DNA from: Pseudophaeobacter sp.
GTDB taxonomy: Bacteria > Pseudomonadota > Alphaproteobacteria > Rhodobacterales > Rhodobacteraceae
Length of the DNA: 64,000 nucleotides
Direction of reading: 5' to 3'
Assembly: GCA_027019165.1 (NCBI GenBank)
Contig: JALUXC010000023.1
Coordinates: 1 to 64,000, forward strand
Shown here: positions 37,139 to 45,560 of the stretch, in pieces
Position numbering within the stretch: the stretch's first letter is position 1
How the letters are laid out: each line of letters opens with the position of its first letter
Notes under the pieces: model-generated
The model's database searches: none
Seen by the model: the letters and a program-made list of their open reading frames with translations, nothing else
What the model was told of the DNA's origin: nothing
Made by a program: the position numbers and the translations under genes

Positions 37139-37864
37139 ATGACCTCCTTCAAGGATCAGACATGGTGGATCGTCGGCGCCAGCGAGGGGCTGGGCCGCGC
37201 CCTGGCCGAGGCGCTGGATGAAGCCGGTGCCCGTCTGATCCTGTCGGCCCGCAATGCGACACGCCTTGATGTTCTGGCCGCGCGGCTTGAGAATGCCAAA
37301 TCCCTACCGCTGGATGTGACCGATGCTGCCAGCGTGGAGACCGCAGCACGAGACCTTGGCCCTTTAGATGGCGTCATCTACTGCGCCGGGGCCTATGACC
37401 CTCTCGCCGCGCAGGACTGGCAGCCAGAGGCGATCGAAGCTATGTGCGAGGTGAACTTCATGGGCGCCATGCGGGTGCTTGGGCAAATCGTGCCCGCGTT
37501 TTGCAAGCGTGACCGAGGCCAGATCGTGCTGATTGGGTCTCTGGCGGGGTTCACAGGCCTGCCCGGTGCCATCGGCTATGGCGCGTCAAAGGCCGCTCTG
37601 ATGCATCTGGGCGAGAACCTGCAGGCCGATCTGCGCGGTACCGGCGTGCGGGTACAGGTGATCAACCCCGGCTTCATCCGCACCCGGCTCACCGACAAGA
37701 ACCAGTTCAAGATGCCGCAAATCCTGGAGCCCAAGGATGCCGCAGACCGCTGCTTGCGCGCCATGCGCCGAGGTCGGTTTTCCACCTCCTTCCCTGCCCC
37801 CTTTTCCTGGGTTTTCACCATCGGGCGCCTCCTGCCGCGCCGCCTGTTCCTGAAACTGATGTAA
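37139..37864 (+). CDS. Short-chain dehydrogenase/reductase (SDR)
   Basis: 241 aa. Rossmann motif GASEGLG (13-19), cofactor strand ILSARNATRL pointing to NADP(H), CAG in place of NAG (IYCAGAYDP), catalytic IGSLAGFTGLPGAIGYGASKAA. The C-terminus (PFSWVFTIGRLLPRRLFLKLM) is hydrophobic and basic, suggesting membrane association, as in DltE/SadH-type SDRs that act on lipids. Sixth-to-seventh gene of the sigma-E operon and the likely equivalent of the R. sphaeroides operon's dehydrogenase. Confidence 0.83.
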   Translation: MTSFKDQTWWIVGASEGLGRALAEALDEAGARLILSARNATRLDVLAARLENAKSLPLDVTDAASVETAARDLGPLDGVIYCAGAYDPLAAQDWQPEAIEAMCEVNFMGAMRVLGQIVPAFCKRDRGQIVLIGSLAGFTGLPGAIGYGASKAALMHLGENLQADLRGTGVRVQVINPGFIRTRLTDKNQFKMPQILEPKDAADRCLRAMRRGRFSTSFPAPFSWVFTIGRLLPRRLFLKLM

Positions 37865-37873
37865 CGGCTGCCC

Positions 37874-38602
37874 ATGTCCACTGAGCAATGCCCGAAAGAG
37901 ATCGTGATCTTTGGCGCCAGCGGCGGCATCGGCGGTGCCTTGCTGCGCCACTATGCGGCCCTGCCGGGGGTAGAGACGATCCACGCCGTCAGCCGCAGCG
38001 GAGCATATGACGCCTCTGGCCGGGTGGTTGCCCATGTTGCCGACATCACCAAGGAAGACAGCCTTTCGACCCTTGCCAAATCTGTGGGTTCGCCGGATCT
38101 GGTGATTGTCGCAACGGGTGTCTTGTCGGACGATACGGGGCTGAAACCGGAAAAATCCCTGAAACAGCAAAGCATGTCTGCCTTTGAACGCGTCTTTGCC
38201 ATCAATGCCTTTGGCCCGGCGCTTGTTGCCAAACACCTGCTGCCGCGCATGCCGCGGGACAGGCACGCCGTCTTTGCGGCGCTGTCGGCGCGGGTGGGGT
38301 CGATCTCGGACAACAGGCTTGGCGGCTGGCATGCCTACCGCGCCTCAAAGGCCGCGCTCAACATGCTCTTGCGCAACTACGCGATCGAGATGGCCCGCAC
38401 ACATCCCAAGCTGATCTGCGCAGGGCTGCATCCAGGCACGGTGGACACGGATCTGTCACGCCCCTTCAGCCGCGCGGTGCCTGAGGGCAAGCTGTTCACT
38501 CCAGACCATTCCGCCTCCTGTCTTGCCGGTGTTATCGCGGGCCTCGCGCCACCAGACAGCGGCAAGGTGTTCGATTGGGCGGGCGAAGTCATCCCAGCCT
38601 GA
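37874..38602 (+). CDS. Short-chain dehydrogenase/reductase (C-factor-like SDR)
   Basis: 242 aa. GASGGIGGAL near residue 14, SRSGAYDASGR as cofactor loop, VIVATGVL replacing the NAG motif and catalytic LSARVGSISDNRLGGWHAYRASKAALN (Tyr and Lys kept). This is the C-factor/YciK-like group of SDRs with unknown substrates. It lies 9 nt after the previous SDR and closes the sigma-E operon; the next gene starts 75 nt later from its own leader. Confidence 0.83.
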   Translation: MSTEQCPKEIVIFGASGGIGGALLRHYAALPGVETIHAVSRSGAYDASGRVVAHVADITKEDSLSTLAKSVGSPDLVIVATGVLSDDTGLKPEKSLKQQSMSAFERVFAINAFGPALVAKHLLPRMPRDRHAVFAALSARVGSISDNRLGGWHAYRASKAALNMLLRNYAIEMARTHPKLICAGLHPGTVDTDLSRPFSRAVPEGKLFTPDHSASCLAGVIAGLAPPDSGKVFDWAGEVIPA

Positions 38603-38677
38603 CGGCTTGGACCTTTCCCCCTTGCTCTGCCCATAAATCCGGTGCGACAGTGGGTGCGCCTTGGGAGGAGCAACATC

Positions 38678-40639
38678 TTGAAATCCGTTCGCCTACGCCT
38701 GTTGCTTCTGGCGCTTGTGCCGCTCAGCGTATTGATGCCGCTCGTGTTGATCCTTGCGATGACCCGATGGAACGCGGATTACGATGCGGTGCTGATTGCC
38801 AAGGTGGACAGCGATCTGCGCATCGCCGAACAGTACCTTGGCCACCTGCAGACCGGCAGCGCGAATGGCATGCTCAGCCTCGCGCAATCCACCGCTTTCG
38901 AAGCCGCGCTCAAGGACGGCCCCGAAGCCGTCAGTGATTTCCTCAACAGCCGAAGGCAGCAACTCCAGCTTGATTTTCTGGAATACCTGCCCCTTTCCGC
39001 CGTCAACGGCGCGCAAGGGAAATGGCCTGTGGTGCAAACCGCTGCACGGGGACAACTGGCCGCCGAAATCGACATCTTTTCGGCGGCAGACCTGGCGCTG
39101 GTCTCCCCTGCCCTGCAGGAACGCGCCGTCATCCCGCTGATCGAGACCGAAGCTGCTGCCCCGACGCTGCGCCAGATCGAGGATCGCGGCATGGTCGTCC
39201 ATACCGCAGCTCCCGTGATCCTGGCCGGTCACAACGGCGTGTTGCGCGGCGGGCTGCTTCTGAATCGCAATCTCGATTTCATCGATACGCTCAACGCGCT
39301 GGTCTACCTTGGCGAGGAAGAGGACGGAAACCGGCAAGGCACCGCCACGCTTTTCCTTGAGGACACACGTGTCAGCACCAATGTGCGCCTTTTCGAGGAT
39401 GTCCGCGCCCTTGGCACACGGGTCTCTGCGGCCGTGCGCAACGTGGTGCTTGAGGAAGGGCGCACCTGGCTCGACCGGGCCTTTGTGGTGAACGACTGGT
39501 ACATTTCGGGCTACCTGCCGCTGACGGACAGTTTCGGTGCCCGCGTCGGCATGCTCTATGTCGGCTTTCTGGAGGCCCCCTACAATACTGCAAAGACCGA
39601 AGCCTATTGGACCGTTGTCGGTCTGTTCCTTCTGGTTCTGGCGCTCTCTGCCCCGCTGTTTCTGTGGCTCGCCAAGGGAATTTTCGCCCCACTTGAGCGG
39701 ATGACGCATACAATGAAGAAAGTGGAGCAAGGCGATCTGGCAGCCCGCAACGGCAATGTGGGCAGCCGCGATGAAATCGGCCAGGTGGCGGCGCACCTTG
39801 ATACGCTGCTCGATCAGATCCAGGACCGCGACCAAAGGCTGCGCAACTGGGCAGACGAGCTGAACACCCGTGTCGATCAGCGCACCGCCGAACTGCGAGA
39901 CGCGAACCAGAAGCTGGAAGAGACCTACAAACAGTTGGTGATGAGCGAAAAACTCGCTTCCATCGGTGAGATCACCGCCGGGGTCGCCCATGAGATCAAC
40001 AACCCGGTGGCGGTCATTCAAGGCAATGTGGATGTGATGCGGATGACCCTCGGTCCGGCTGCGGGCGAGGTGAAGACCGAACTTGATCTCATCGACAACC
40101 AAGTCATGCGGATCGGTGCCATTGTCGGCAAGCTGCTGCAATTCGCGCGCCCCTCCGAGTTTGGCACCTTCGAGGAAAGCGTCGATATCGCGGGTGTTGT
40201 CACAGACTGTCTGGTTCTGGTCGATCACGTCATTGCCAAACATGGCATCATGGTCGAGGGCAATCTGGGCGATGCGCCCCTCGTCAGGATCGATCCCGGC
40301 GAATTGCAGCAGGTGATCATCAACCTGATCATCAACGCGGCCCAGGCCATGAAGGTCTCCGGCACCCTGACACTGACCCTCGCCCCCGAAGAACGCAATG
40401 GCATCTCCGGCGCCAGCCTGACGGTGGCCGATACCGGCCCCGGCATAAACGAAGATCACCTCTCGGAGGTGTTCAACCCGTTCTTCACCACCAAACCCGG
40501 CGAAGGCACCGGGCTGGGCCTGTCGATCAGCCAGACCCTGATCCAGAACGTCGGCGGCATCATCTCTGCCCGCAACCGCCCGGGTGGCGGCGCTGCCTTC
40601 TCAGTCTGGCTGCCAGAGCGAAGCGACAATGGCGTTTGA
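38678..40639 (+). CDS. Membrane sensor histidine kinase
   Basis: 653 aa from the TTG at 38678, chosen because GGGAGGAG lies 7 nt upstream and residues 3-25 form TM1. An extracytoplasmic sCache-like region (~30-300), TM2 (~310-330), HAMP, a coiled segment, HisKA with H438 in GEITAGVAHEINNPVAVIQ, and an HATPase with N-box LIINAAQAM, VADTGPGI and GEGTGLGLSI follow. The partner is the convergent NtrC-like regulator, a pair that flanks the formate dehydrogenase operon. The signal is unknown; formate or an electron-acceptor cue is plausible. The upstream GTG at 38642 is a weaker start. Confidence 0.9.
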   Translation: MKSVRLRLLLLALVPLSVLMPLVLILAMTRWNADYDAVLIAKVDSDLRIAEQYLGHLQTGSANGMLSLAQSTAFEAALKDGPEAVSDFLNSRRQQLQLDFLEYLPLSAVNGAQGKWPVVQTAARGQLAAEIDIFSAADLALVSPALQERAVIPLIETEAAAPTLRQIEDRGMVVHTAAPVILAGHNGVLRGGLLLNRNLDFIDTLNALVYLGEEEDGNRQGTATLFLEDTRVSTNVRLFEDVRALGTRVSAAVRNVVLEEGRTWLDRAFVVNDWYISGYLPLTDSFGARVGMLYVGFLEAPYNTAKTEAYWTVVGLFLLVLALSAPLFLWLAKGIFAPLERMTHTMKKVEQGDLAARNGNVGSRDEIGQVAAHLDTLLDQIQDRDQRLRNWADELNTRVDQRTAELRDANQKLEETYKQLVMSEKLASIGEITAGVAHEINNPVAVIQGNVDVMRMTLGPAAGEVKTELDLIDNQVMRIGAIVGKLLQFARPSEFGTFEESVDIAGVVTDCLVLVDHVIAKHGIMVEGNLGDAPLVRIDPGELQQVIINLIINAAQAMKVSGTLTLTLAPEERNGISGASLTVADTGPGINEDHLSEVFNPFFTTKPGEGTGLGLSISQTLIQNVGGIISARNRPGGGAAFSVWLPERSDNGV

Positions 40640-40799
40640 CGAAATCCCCTAGACATGCTGCCGCATCAGATGCTCGAGGCGCAGCCGCGCTGCGCAAATG
40701 CGCAGCGCCGGGCCCAAGGCTGTTTCGCGGGATTTGCCCTGCAAATCGTGCGTCAGGCGCGGGAGCTCCCCGACGCTCTCTGCGTGCTCCCGCGACCCT

Positions 40800-42161
40800 T
40801 CACACGCCCCAGGAGGCACATTTTCGGTCGATGGTCTTGCGTGATACGCCCAGGCGGCGGGCCGCCTCTGCGCGATTGCCATCGCAGGCATCCAGCATAT
40901 GCATGATATGGCGCTGGGTAACCAGTTCCAGACTCTCGATCGCGGCAGGGCCAGTGACCGACCCTTTGCCAGAGAACTCTTCGGGAAACGCCCCAAGGAT
41001 TACCGAGCGTTCGATGAGGTTGCGCAATTCGCGCACGTTCCCCGGCCAGTCGTAGCGCGAGAATTTCAGCAGGGTTTCCTCGTCCAGCTCCAGCGCGGGC
41101 ATGGCCAGGGTCGCCGAAAACTGCTCCATGAACAGCGCCGCCAGCTCCACGATATCTTCGATGCGTTCGCGCAGGGGGGGCATCTCGATCTTCACCACGT
41201 TGATCCGGTGATAGAGGTCCGCGCGGAACCGCCCTTCGGCCACCGCCTGTTCCAGATCCGCATTGGTGGCAAAGAGAAACCGCAGGTTCAGCGGTATGTC
41301 CCTCTCGGCGCCCACCGGACGCACGCGCTGATCCTCAAGCACCCGCAAGAGCGCCGCCTGGACCTGATCGGGCATCTGGGCAACCTCATCAAGGAACAAA
41401 GTGCCGCCGTCCGCATGCAGGAACAATCCGTCCCGGCGCCGATCCTGATCGTCAAGAACGCCGAACAGCTCATGCGCGATGCGGTCCGGCGCGATGGCCG
41501 CGCAATTGACCGCCACGAACGGCTTTTCCGCCCGGTCCGACAGGGAATGCAGCGTGCGCGCCGCGATCTCCTTGCCGGTGCCGCTGGCGCCCGTGAACAG
41601 AACCGGCGTCGGCAGCGGCGCAAGGCGTTTCAGCATCTCACGCGCGCGGGTGATCGCCGCCGATTTCCCCAACAGACGCCCACGCGCCGCAGAGCCTTCG
41701 ACCGACAGCTCATGCTTCAGCAGGTAATTCTCCCGCCGCAGGTATTTCCGGTCCAGGGCCCGCGCCACCGAGTTGAGGATCTGGTTCGCCCTGAACGGTT
41801 TCAGCACAAAATCGGCTACACCCGCCCGCAGCGCAAGGATGGCGGTTTCAAGATCCGCATAGGCAGTGACCAAAATGGTATCAGCAAAGAGCCCCACCCG
41901 GCGCTGCTCCTGCACCCACTCAAGGCCGGTTTTTCCGGGCATGATATTGTCGAGGATCACCAGATCAAAATGCGCCTTATCCAAAATCTCGGAGGCTTCG
42001 GCGGCAGAGCTGGCCTGCTCCACCCGCTTGCAGCGCGGGCTGAGGATCTTGGTCATGAAATTGCGCATGCCCGGTTCGTCATCGATCACAAGGATCGAGG
42101 CACCGGCAAGGTTTTCACCATATTCATCGCGCGGGGCGGCAGAGATCACAGGCTGGTTCAA
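40800..42161 (-). CDS. NtrC-family response regulator lacking the GAFTGA motif
   Basis: 453 aa with a TTG start. Receiver domain with phospho-acceptor D71 (FDLVILDNIMPG). AAA+ domain with Walker A GASGTGKE and Walker B GGTLFLDEVAQMP. Fis-type HTH GNRAEAARRLGVSRKTIDRK at the C-terminus. Between ELFG and ADGGT the usual sigma-54 contact loop GAFTGA is replaced by VLDDQDRRRDGLFLH. R. capsulatus NtrC also lacks this motif and activates sigma-70 promoters, so this regulator may do the same or act as a repressor. Its TTG overlaps the stop of a 41-codon ORF (TTGA). Last gene of the FDH operon. Confidence 0.88.
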   Translation of the reverse strand: MNQPVISAAPRDEYGENLAGASILVIDDEPGMRNFMTKILSPRCKRVEQASSAAEASEILDKAHFDLVILDNIMPGKTGLEWVQEQRRVGLFADTILVTAYADLETAILALRAGVADFVLKPFRANQILNSVARALDRKYLRRENYLLKHELSVEGSAARGRLLGKSAAITRAREMLKRLAPLPTPVLFTGASGTGKEIAARTLHSLSDRAEKPFVAVNCAAIAPDRIAHELFGVLDDQDRRRDGLFLHADGGTLFLDEVAQMPDQVQAALLRVLEDQRVRPVGAERDIPLNLRFLFATNADLEQAVAEGRFRADLYHRINVVKIEMPPLRERIEDIVELAALFMEQFSATLAMPALELDEETLLKFSRYDWPGNVRELRNLIERSVILGAFPEEFSGKGSVTGPAAIESLELVTQRHIMHMLDACDGNRAEAARRLGVSRKTIDRKCASWGV

Positions 42162-42283
42162 TCCAGACGCACCGCTTGGCCTGCGAATTTCTCATCTGCG
42201 GCAAATCCCGCGCGATCCAGGGCCAGATCCGCCCCCACGGCGATCACGGCGATAGCCACAAAGCCCGCAAACATCGCTTTCAT
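42158..42283 (-). CDS. Small 41-residue membrane/secreted protein
   Basis: 41 aa: an N-terminal hydrophobic stretch (MKAMFAGFVAIAVIAVGADL) then a short polar tail (ALDRAGFAADEKFAGQAVRLD). AGGA lies 8 nt before the ATG. It begins 4 nt after the WD40-cytochrome stop and its own stop overlaps the TTG of the response regulator, so it fits exactly between two co-transcribed genes. It looks like the small single-span proteins found in respiratory-complex operons. Function unknown; it may be an FDH accessory peptide or a coupling leader for the regulator. Confidence 0.7.
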   Translation of the reverse strand: MKAMFAGFVAIAVIAVGADLALDRAGFAADEKFAGQAVRLD

Positions 42284-42287
42284 CCTG

Positions 42288-43592
42288 TTATTCCTTTGGT
42301 TGCGTTGCGTATTTCAGAAAAGCCACCAGATCCTTGCGGTCCTCAGCGGCAGTAATGCGCTGCATCGGCATTTTGGAACCCGGAATATAGTGGTCGGGGC
42401 CCAGATCGAACAGCGCATCAATGGTCTCGTCATTCCAGATGATATCAGATCCATCCAGAACCGGCGAATAGCGGTATCCCGGCAGGCTGCCTGCCCGGCG
42501 CCCGAAGATACCAAAAAGGGTCGGCCCGGCCTTGCGGCTCTCGCCCGGTGTCAAAGCGTGGCAGATCGAGCATTTGCGCATGAACTGGCGCTCTCCGTTC
42601 GGCATGCTGTCGGCGGGTCGCAGGAATGTGCGCCACTGTCCCATCGCAGGGTCAAACTCTCCCATCAGGGCCACCGGCCAGCCATAGATCACATCATCCA
42701 GCCCCCCGGCCCAAATGGTGCCCCCATCCGGCGAAAAGGCAAGCGCCCAGATCGGCCCCTTGCGGGCGGCGCGAAAATCACGCGCGATGCGCCATTTTTC
42801 CCCCGTGGCGGCGGTGGCGATCATCATGATATAGCCATGCCCGTCCCCCACGGCGAGTTGCCCCGTGTCCTGATGATAGGCCATTGCCAGAATGGGGCGG
42901 CGGTCCAGAGTGAAATCGGCAACCTCTGCTCCGCTGGCCAAATCGATGACCCGTGTCGCCCCGTCGACCGCGCCATAGGCGAGCCAACCGGCCTGCTCAT
43001 CGACGATCAGACGGTTTACGCCAAATCCCTGCTCGGCCAGCGGGCGCGGCGCGCTGTCTCTCTCGGGATCAATCCGCAGGATCCGCCCGTCCATGGTGGC
43101 GGCAAAGAGCATGCCATTCGGCCCAAAGGCGACATCATTGACCCCGCTGCCAAGGTCAATCATATGCGGCGCGGCCTCTTCACCAAGCGACCAGATCCCA
43201 AGGCTGCCGTCCCAACTGGCCGAGGCCAGAGACTGGCCATCGGCTGAGACCGCTAGCCCGCGCACCTTGCCTTTGTGCTGGCCCAACACCCGCGATCTGC
43301 CATCGGTCGTCCACAGACGGATCGCAAAATCGTCGCCGCCAGTCACAAGGCGGCCCGGCCCGGCAAACGTCACTGCGGTCACCGCCGCATCATGCCCTTC
43401 GAGCCAACGCGGCGCGCGCCCGTCCCACAGCGCTGCCGAATTGTCGAAACTCGCGCTCGCCACCTGCCCCGATGCCGCCGTAGCCAGTCCCATGATCGGC
43501 CCACCGTGCCCTTTGAGCGTGGTAAACTCCTGCGCCGAAAGCGATCCGGCGCAGAAGGCTGCCACGAAACCCAAAAAGGCAAGGAGGCGCAT
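42288..43592 (-). CDS. WD40-repeat c-type cytochrome
   Basis: 434 aa. Signal peptide (MRLLAFLGFVAAFCAGSLSA), about six WD40-like blades (GHGGPIMGLATAASGQVASASFD, GRLVTGGDDFAIRLW, GQSLASASWDGSLGIW), then a C-terminal monohaem cytochrome c with CSICH and a Met ligand region GSKMPMQR. Periplasmic. It lies 23 nt after the FDH gamma gene in the operon, so it probably takes electrons from the dehydrogenase or docks it to the chain. The HsdA/HzsA-like WD40-cyt c type is known near respiratory complexes, but not with an assigned role here. Confidence 0.88.
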   Translation of the reverse strand: MRLLAFLGFVAAFCAGSLSAQEFTTLKGHGGPIMGLATAASGQVASASFDNSAALWDGRAPRWLEGHDAAVTAVTFAGPGRLVTGGDDFAIRLWTTDGRSRVLGQHKGKVRGLAVSADGQSLASASWDGSLGIWSLGEEAAPHMIDLGSGVNDVAFGPNGMLFAATMDGRILRIDPERDSAPRPLAEQGFGVNRLIVDEQAGWLAYGAVDGATRVIDLASGAEVADFTLDRRPILAMAYHQDTGQLAVGDGHGYIMMIATAATGEKWRIARDFRAARKGPIWALAFSPDGGTIWAGGLDDVIYGWPVALMGEFDPAMGQWRTFLRPADSMPNGERQFMRKCSICHALTPGESRKAGPTLFGIFGRRAGSLPGYRYSPVLDGSDIIWNDETIDALFDLGPDHYIPGSKMPMQRITAAEDRKDLVAFLKYATQPKE

Positions 43593-43615
43593 CGCAATGG
43601 TCCCTCGTGCCTGGC

Positions 43616-44824
43616 CTATTCCGCCGGGGTCGCGCCCTTGGCGCTTCCGGCAGCTTTCGCCTTTTCTTCCTCCAGCCAGATCGAGTGGTGCTGATGGGCC
43701 CAGGCCTCGTCCACTTCGCCCGATCCCATGGCATCATAGGCGCCCTCCATACCGACCGAGCCGATATAGATATGCGCGATGATGATCGCCATCAGAACAA
43801 AGGCCATGATCGCATGCCAGGCCTGGGCAAACTGCATCTCCTCTTGCGGCGAAAGCTGTTCGGGCAGAGTTCCGAACCCGATCCACTGCGGAATGCCGAT
43901 GTCGTTCAGCACCGCAAAGGTCTTGGCAAAGAGCGGCAGCTCATAAGGGAACAGCAGCGACAGGCCAGAGACCGATATGGACGCTCCGAACAGGATCACC
44001 GACCAGAAGATCACCTTTTGCCCGGCATTGAATTTCTTCGCCGGCGGGTGCTTGTTGCCGATGATGCCGCCGAACTGGCGGATCCACACGAGGTCGGTGC
44101 GGTTGGGGATGTTATGTACCACCCACATCACAAAGACGAGGACCAGCGCCACCATAAAGGCCCAGGCCACCGAGTTGTGCAGCCATTTGCCGTAGATCAG
44201 CAGGAAGGAGTTGATGTCCTTACCCAGATAGGGCGCGATGAAGGCGCGGCCAAAGAGGGTCAAAAGGCCGGTGACGCCGAGGATGATAAAGGATCCGGCC
44301 AGGGTCCAGTGAGCCATCCGCTCGATGAATTTGAAGCGGGTCACTGTGCGCCCCGTCATCTCTCCATCCACCGGGATCCGGCCCCGCAGAACGTAGAAAA
44401 CCACCAGCGCACCCAGTGTGCCCAGCAGAAGCCAGCCGCCATATTGGCGCAAGGGGCCATCGCGGAAGGTCAGCCAGGGCATGCCGCCGTCCTGCATCAG
44501 CACGCTGGCCACCTCGCCCCCCGAAGAGACGGTCACATCGGCCGAACCATAGCGCAGCTGCCGCCAGACCTCGGCGTCAGAGGCACCGCCCAGCGTGCCA
44601 AGCTGTTGGGTAATGCCGGCCGCAATGTCCGGGTCGCCGGTGGCATTGCGACGGAAGGAGTCGTCCAGTTTCTCGCCTCTTTGCCGGGCAAGAATATCCT
44701 CAAGCGTTTGCGCGCCGCCAGTGGCACTGCGGTCCACCTCAACCGGCGCGGTCGTGTCCTGTGCCTGCACGGCGCCGACCAGCAGCCCAAGTTGCAGAAC
44801 AAATGCGAAAACCATGCGCAGCAT
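43616..44824 (-). CDS. fdoI: Formate dehydrogenase gamma subunit, cytochrome b556
   Basis: About 402 aa from ATG 44824 (AAGGAG 8 nt upstream). Signal/TM at the N-terminus, a ~100-residue periplasmic extension (DTTAPVEVDRSATGG..), then four transmembrane helices of the Ni/Fe-hydrogenase/FDH b-type cytochrome family. Haem-ligand histidines are at RMAHW, YGKWLHNS and QAWHAIMAF..AHIYIG. It passes electrons from the beta subunit to quinone. It is longer than E. coli FdnI (217 aa), mainly by the N-terminal extension, which is normal for proteobacterial FdoI/FdhC forms. Preceded by two hairpins in a 130-nt leader. Confidence 0.9.
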   Translation of the reverse strand: MLRMVFAFVLQLGLLVGAVQAQDTTAPVEVDRSATGGAQTLEDILARQRGEKLDDSFRRNATGDPDIAAGITQQLGTLGGASDAEVWRQLRYGSADVTVSSGGEVASVLMQDGGMPWLTFRDGPLRQYGGWLLLGTLGALVVFYVLRGRIPVDGEMTGRTVTRFKFIERMAHWTLAGSFIILGVTGLLTLFGRAFIAPYLGKDINSFLLIYGKWLHNSVAWAFMVALVLVFVMWVVHNIPNRTDLVWIRQFGGIIGNKHPPAKKFNAGQKVIFWSVILFGASISVSGLSLLFPYELPLFAKTFAVLNDIGIPQWIGFGTLPEQLSPQEEMQFAQAWHAIMAFVLMAIIIAHIYIGSVGMEGAYDAMGSGEVDEAWAHQHHSIWLEEEKAKAAGSAKGATPAE

Positions 44825-44851
44825 GAGCCACACTCCTTCGAGTCTGTCTGA

Positions 44852-44930
44852 CGTAGGGACGGATGTCCCCTACGGATGTGTCTTATGTGAATCAAATAGG
44901 GCAGGATGGCCCGCTGTCCGCAGGCCATCC
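44852..44930 (-). terminator. Two hairpins between FDH beta and gamma genes
   Basis: GGATGGCC (44904-44911) pairs perfectly with GGCCATCC (44923-44930), and CGTAGGG (44852-44858) pairs with CCCTACG (44868-44874). They lie in the 130-nt gap between the beta stop and the gamma start. No U run follows, so attenuation or mRNA processing is likelier than full termination. Confidence 0.5.
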
Positions 44931-44954
44931 CGATTTTACCCTGAAAAGGCCGGT

Positions 44955-45548
44955 TTAGCCGCCCTTTTGCTCATAGGCGGTGCCCCAGCCCCAGGCGCCG
45001 GTGCCAAAGCCGCGCGCCACGACGCGTTCGCGGTAGACCGCCGACACCACGTCGCCGTCACCGGCCAGCAGCGCCTTGGTCGAGCACATTTCGGCGCAGA
45101 TGGGCAGCTTGCCCTCGGCGATCCGGTTGCGACCGTATTTGGAGAACTCCGCATTAGAGTGGGTCTCCTCCGGGCCACCGGCGCAGAAGGTGCATTTGTC
45201 CATCTTGCCACGGCTGCCAAAGTTGCCCGCCTGCGGATACTGCGGTGCGCCAAAGGGGCACGCATAGAAACAGTAGCCACAGCCAATGCAGAGGTCCTTG
45301 GAGTGCAGAACCACCCCTTCCTCGTTCTGGTAGAAGCAATCCACCGGGCAAACGGCCATGCAGGGCGCATCCGAACAGTGCATACAGGCGACCGAGATCG
45401 AGCGCTCACCGGGCTTGCCATCATTGATGGTCACAACGCGGCGGCGGTTGATCCCCCAGGGCACCTCATGCTCGTTCTTACAGGCGGTGACACAGGCGTT
45501 ACATTCGATGCAGCGTTCGGCATCGCAGAGAAACTTCGCTCTTGCCAT
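44955..45548 (-). CDS. fdoH: Formate dehydrogenase beta subunit (four 4Fe-4S clusters)
   Basis: 197 aa. Four cysteine groups: CDAERCIECNACVTACKN, CMHCSDAPCMAVCPVDC, CIGCGYCFYACPFG and CTFC..CAEMCSTKA. It carries electrons from the alpha subunit to the cytochrome b. It has no own signal peptide and lacks the C-terminal membrane helix of E. coli FdnH/FdoH, so it should ride through the TAT system with the alpha subunit. 12 nt separate it from the alpha gene. Confidence 0.93.
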   Translation of the reverse strand: MARAKFLCDAERCIECNACVTACKNEHEVPWGINRRRVVTINDGKPGERSISVACMHCSDAPCMAVCPVDCFYQNEEGVVLHSKDLCIGCGYCFYACPFGAPQYPQAGNFGSRGKMDKCTFCAGGPEETHSNAEFSKYGRNRIAEGKLPICAEMCSTKALLAGDGDVVSAVYRERVVARGFGTGAWGWGTAYEQKGG

Positions 45549-45560
45549 TACTCTATCTCC

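Noticed and set aside
40649-40799. Protein-like frame tail after the regulator stop
   Set aside because: Helical-looking peptide (ALGPALRICAARLRLEHL) but no start codon with ribosome-binding site; the regulator itself ends normally after its HTH.
40899-43247. Long plus-strand frame opposite the regulator and WD40-cytochrome
   Set aside because: Antisense shadow: composition rich in Arg, His and Gln, no motif, and the minus-strand proteins are clearly real.
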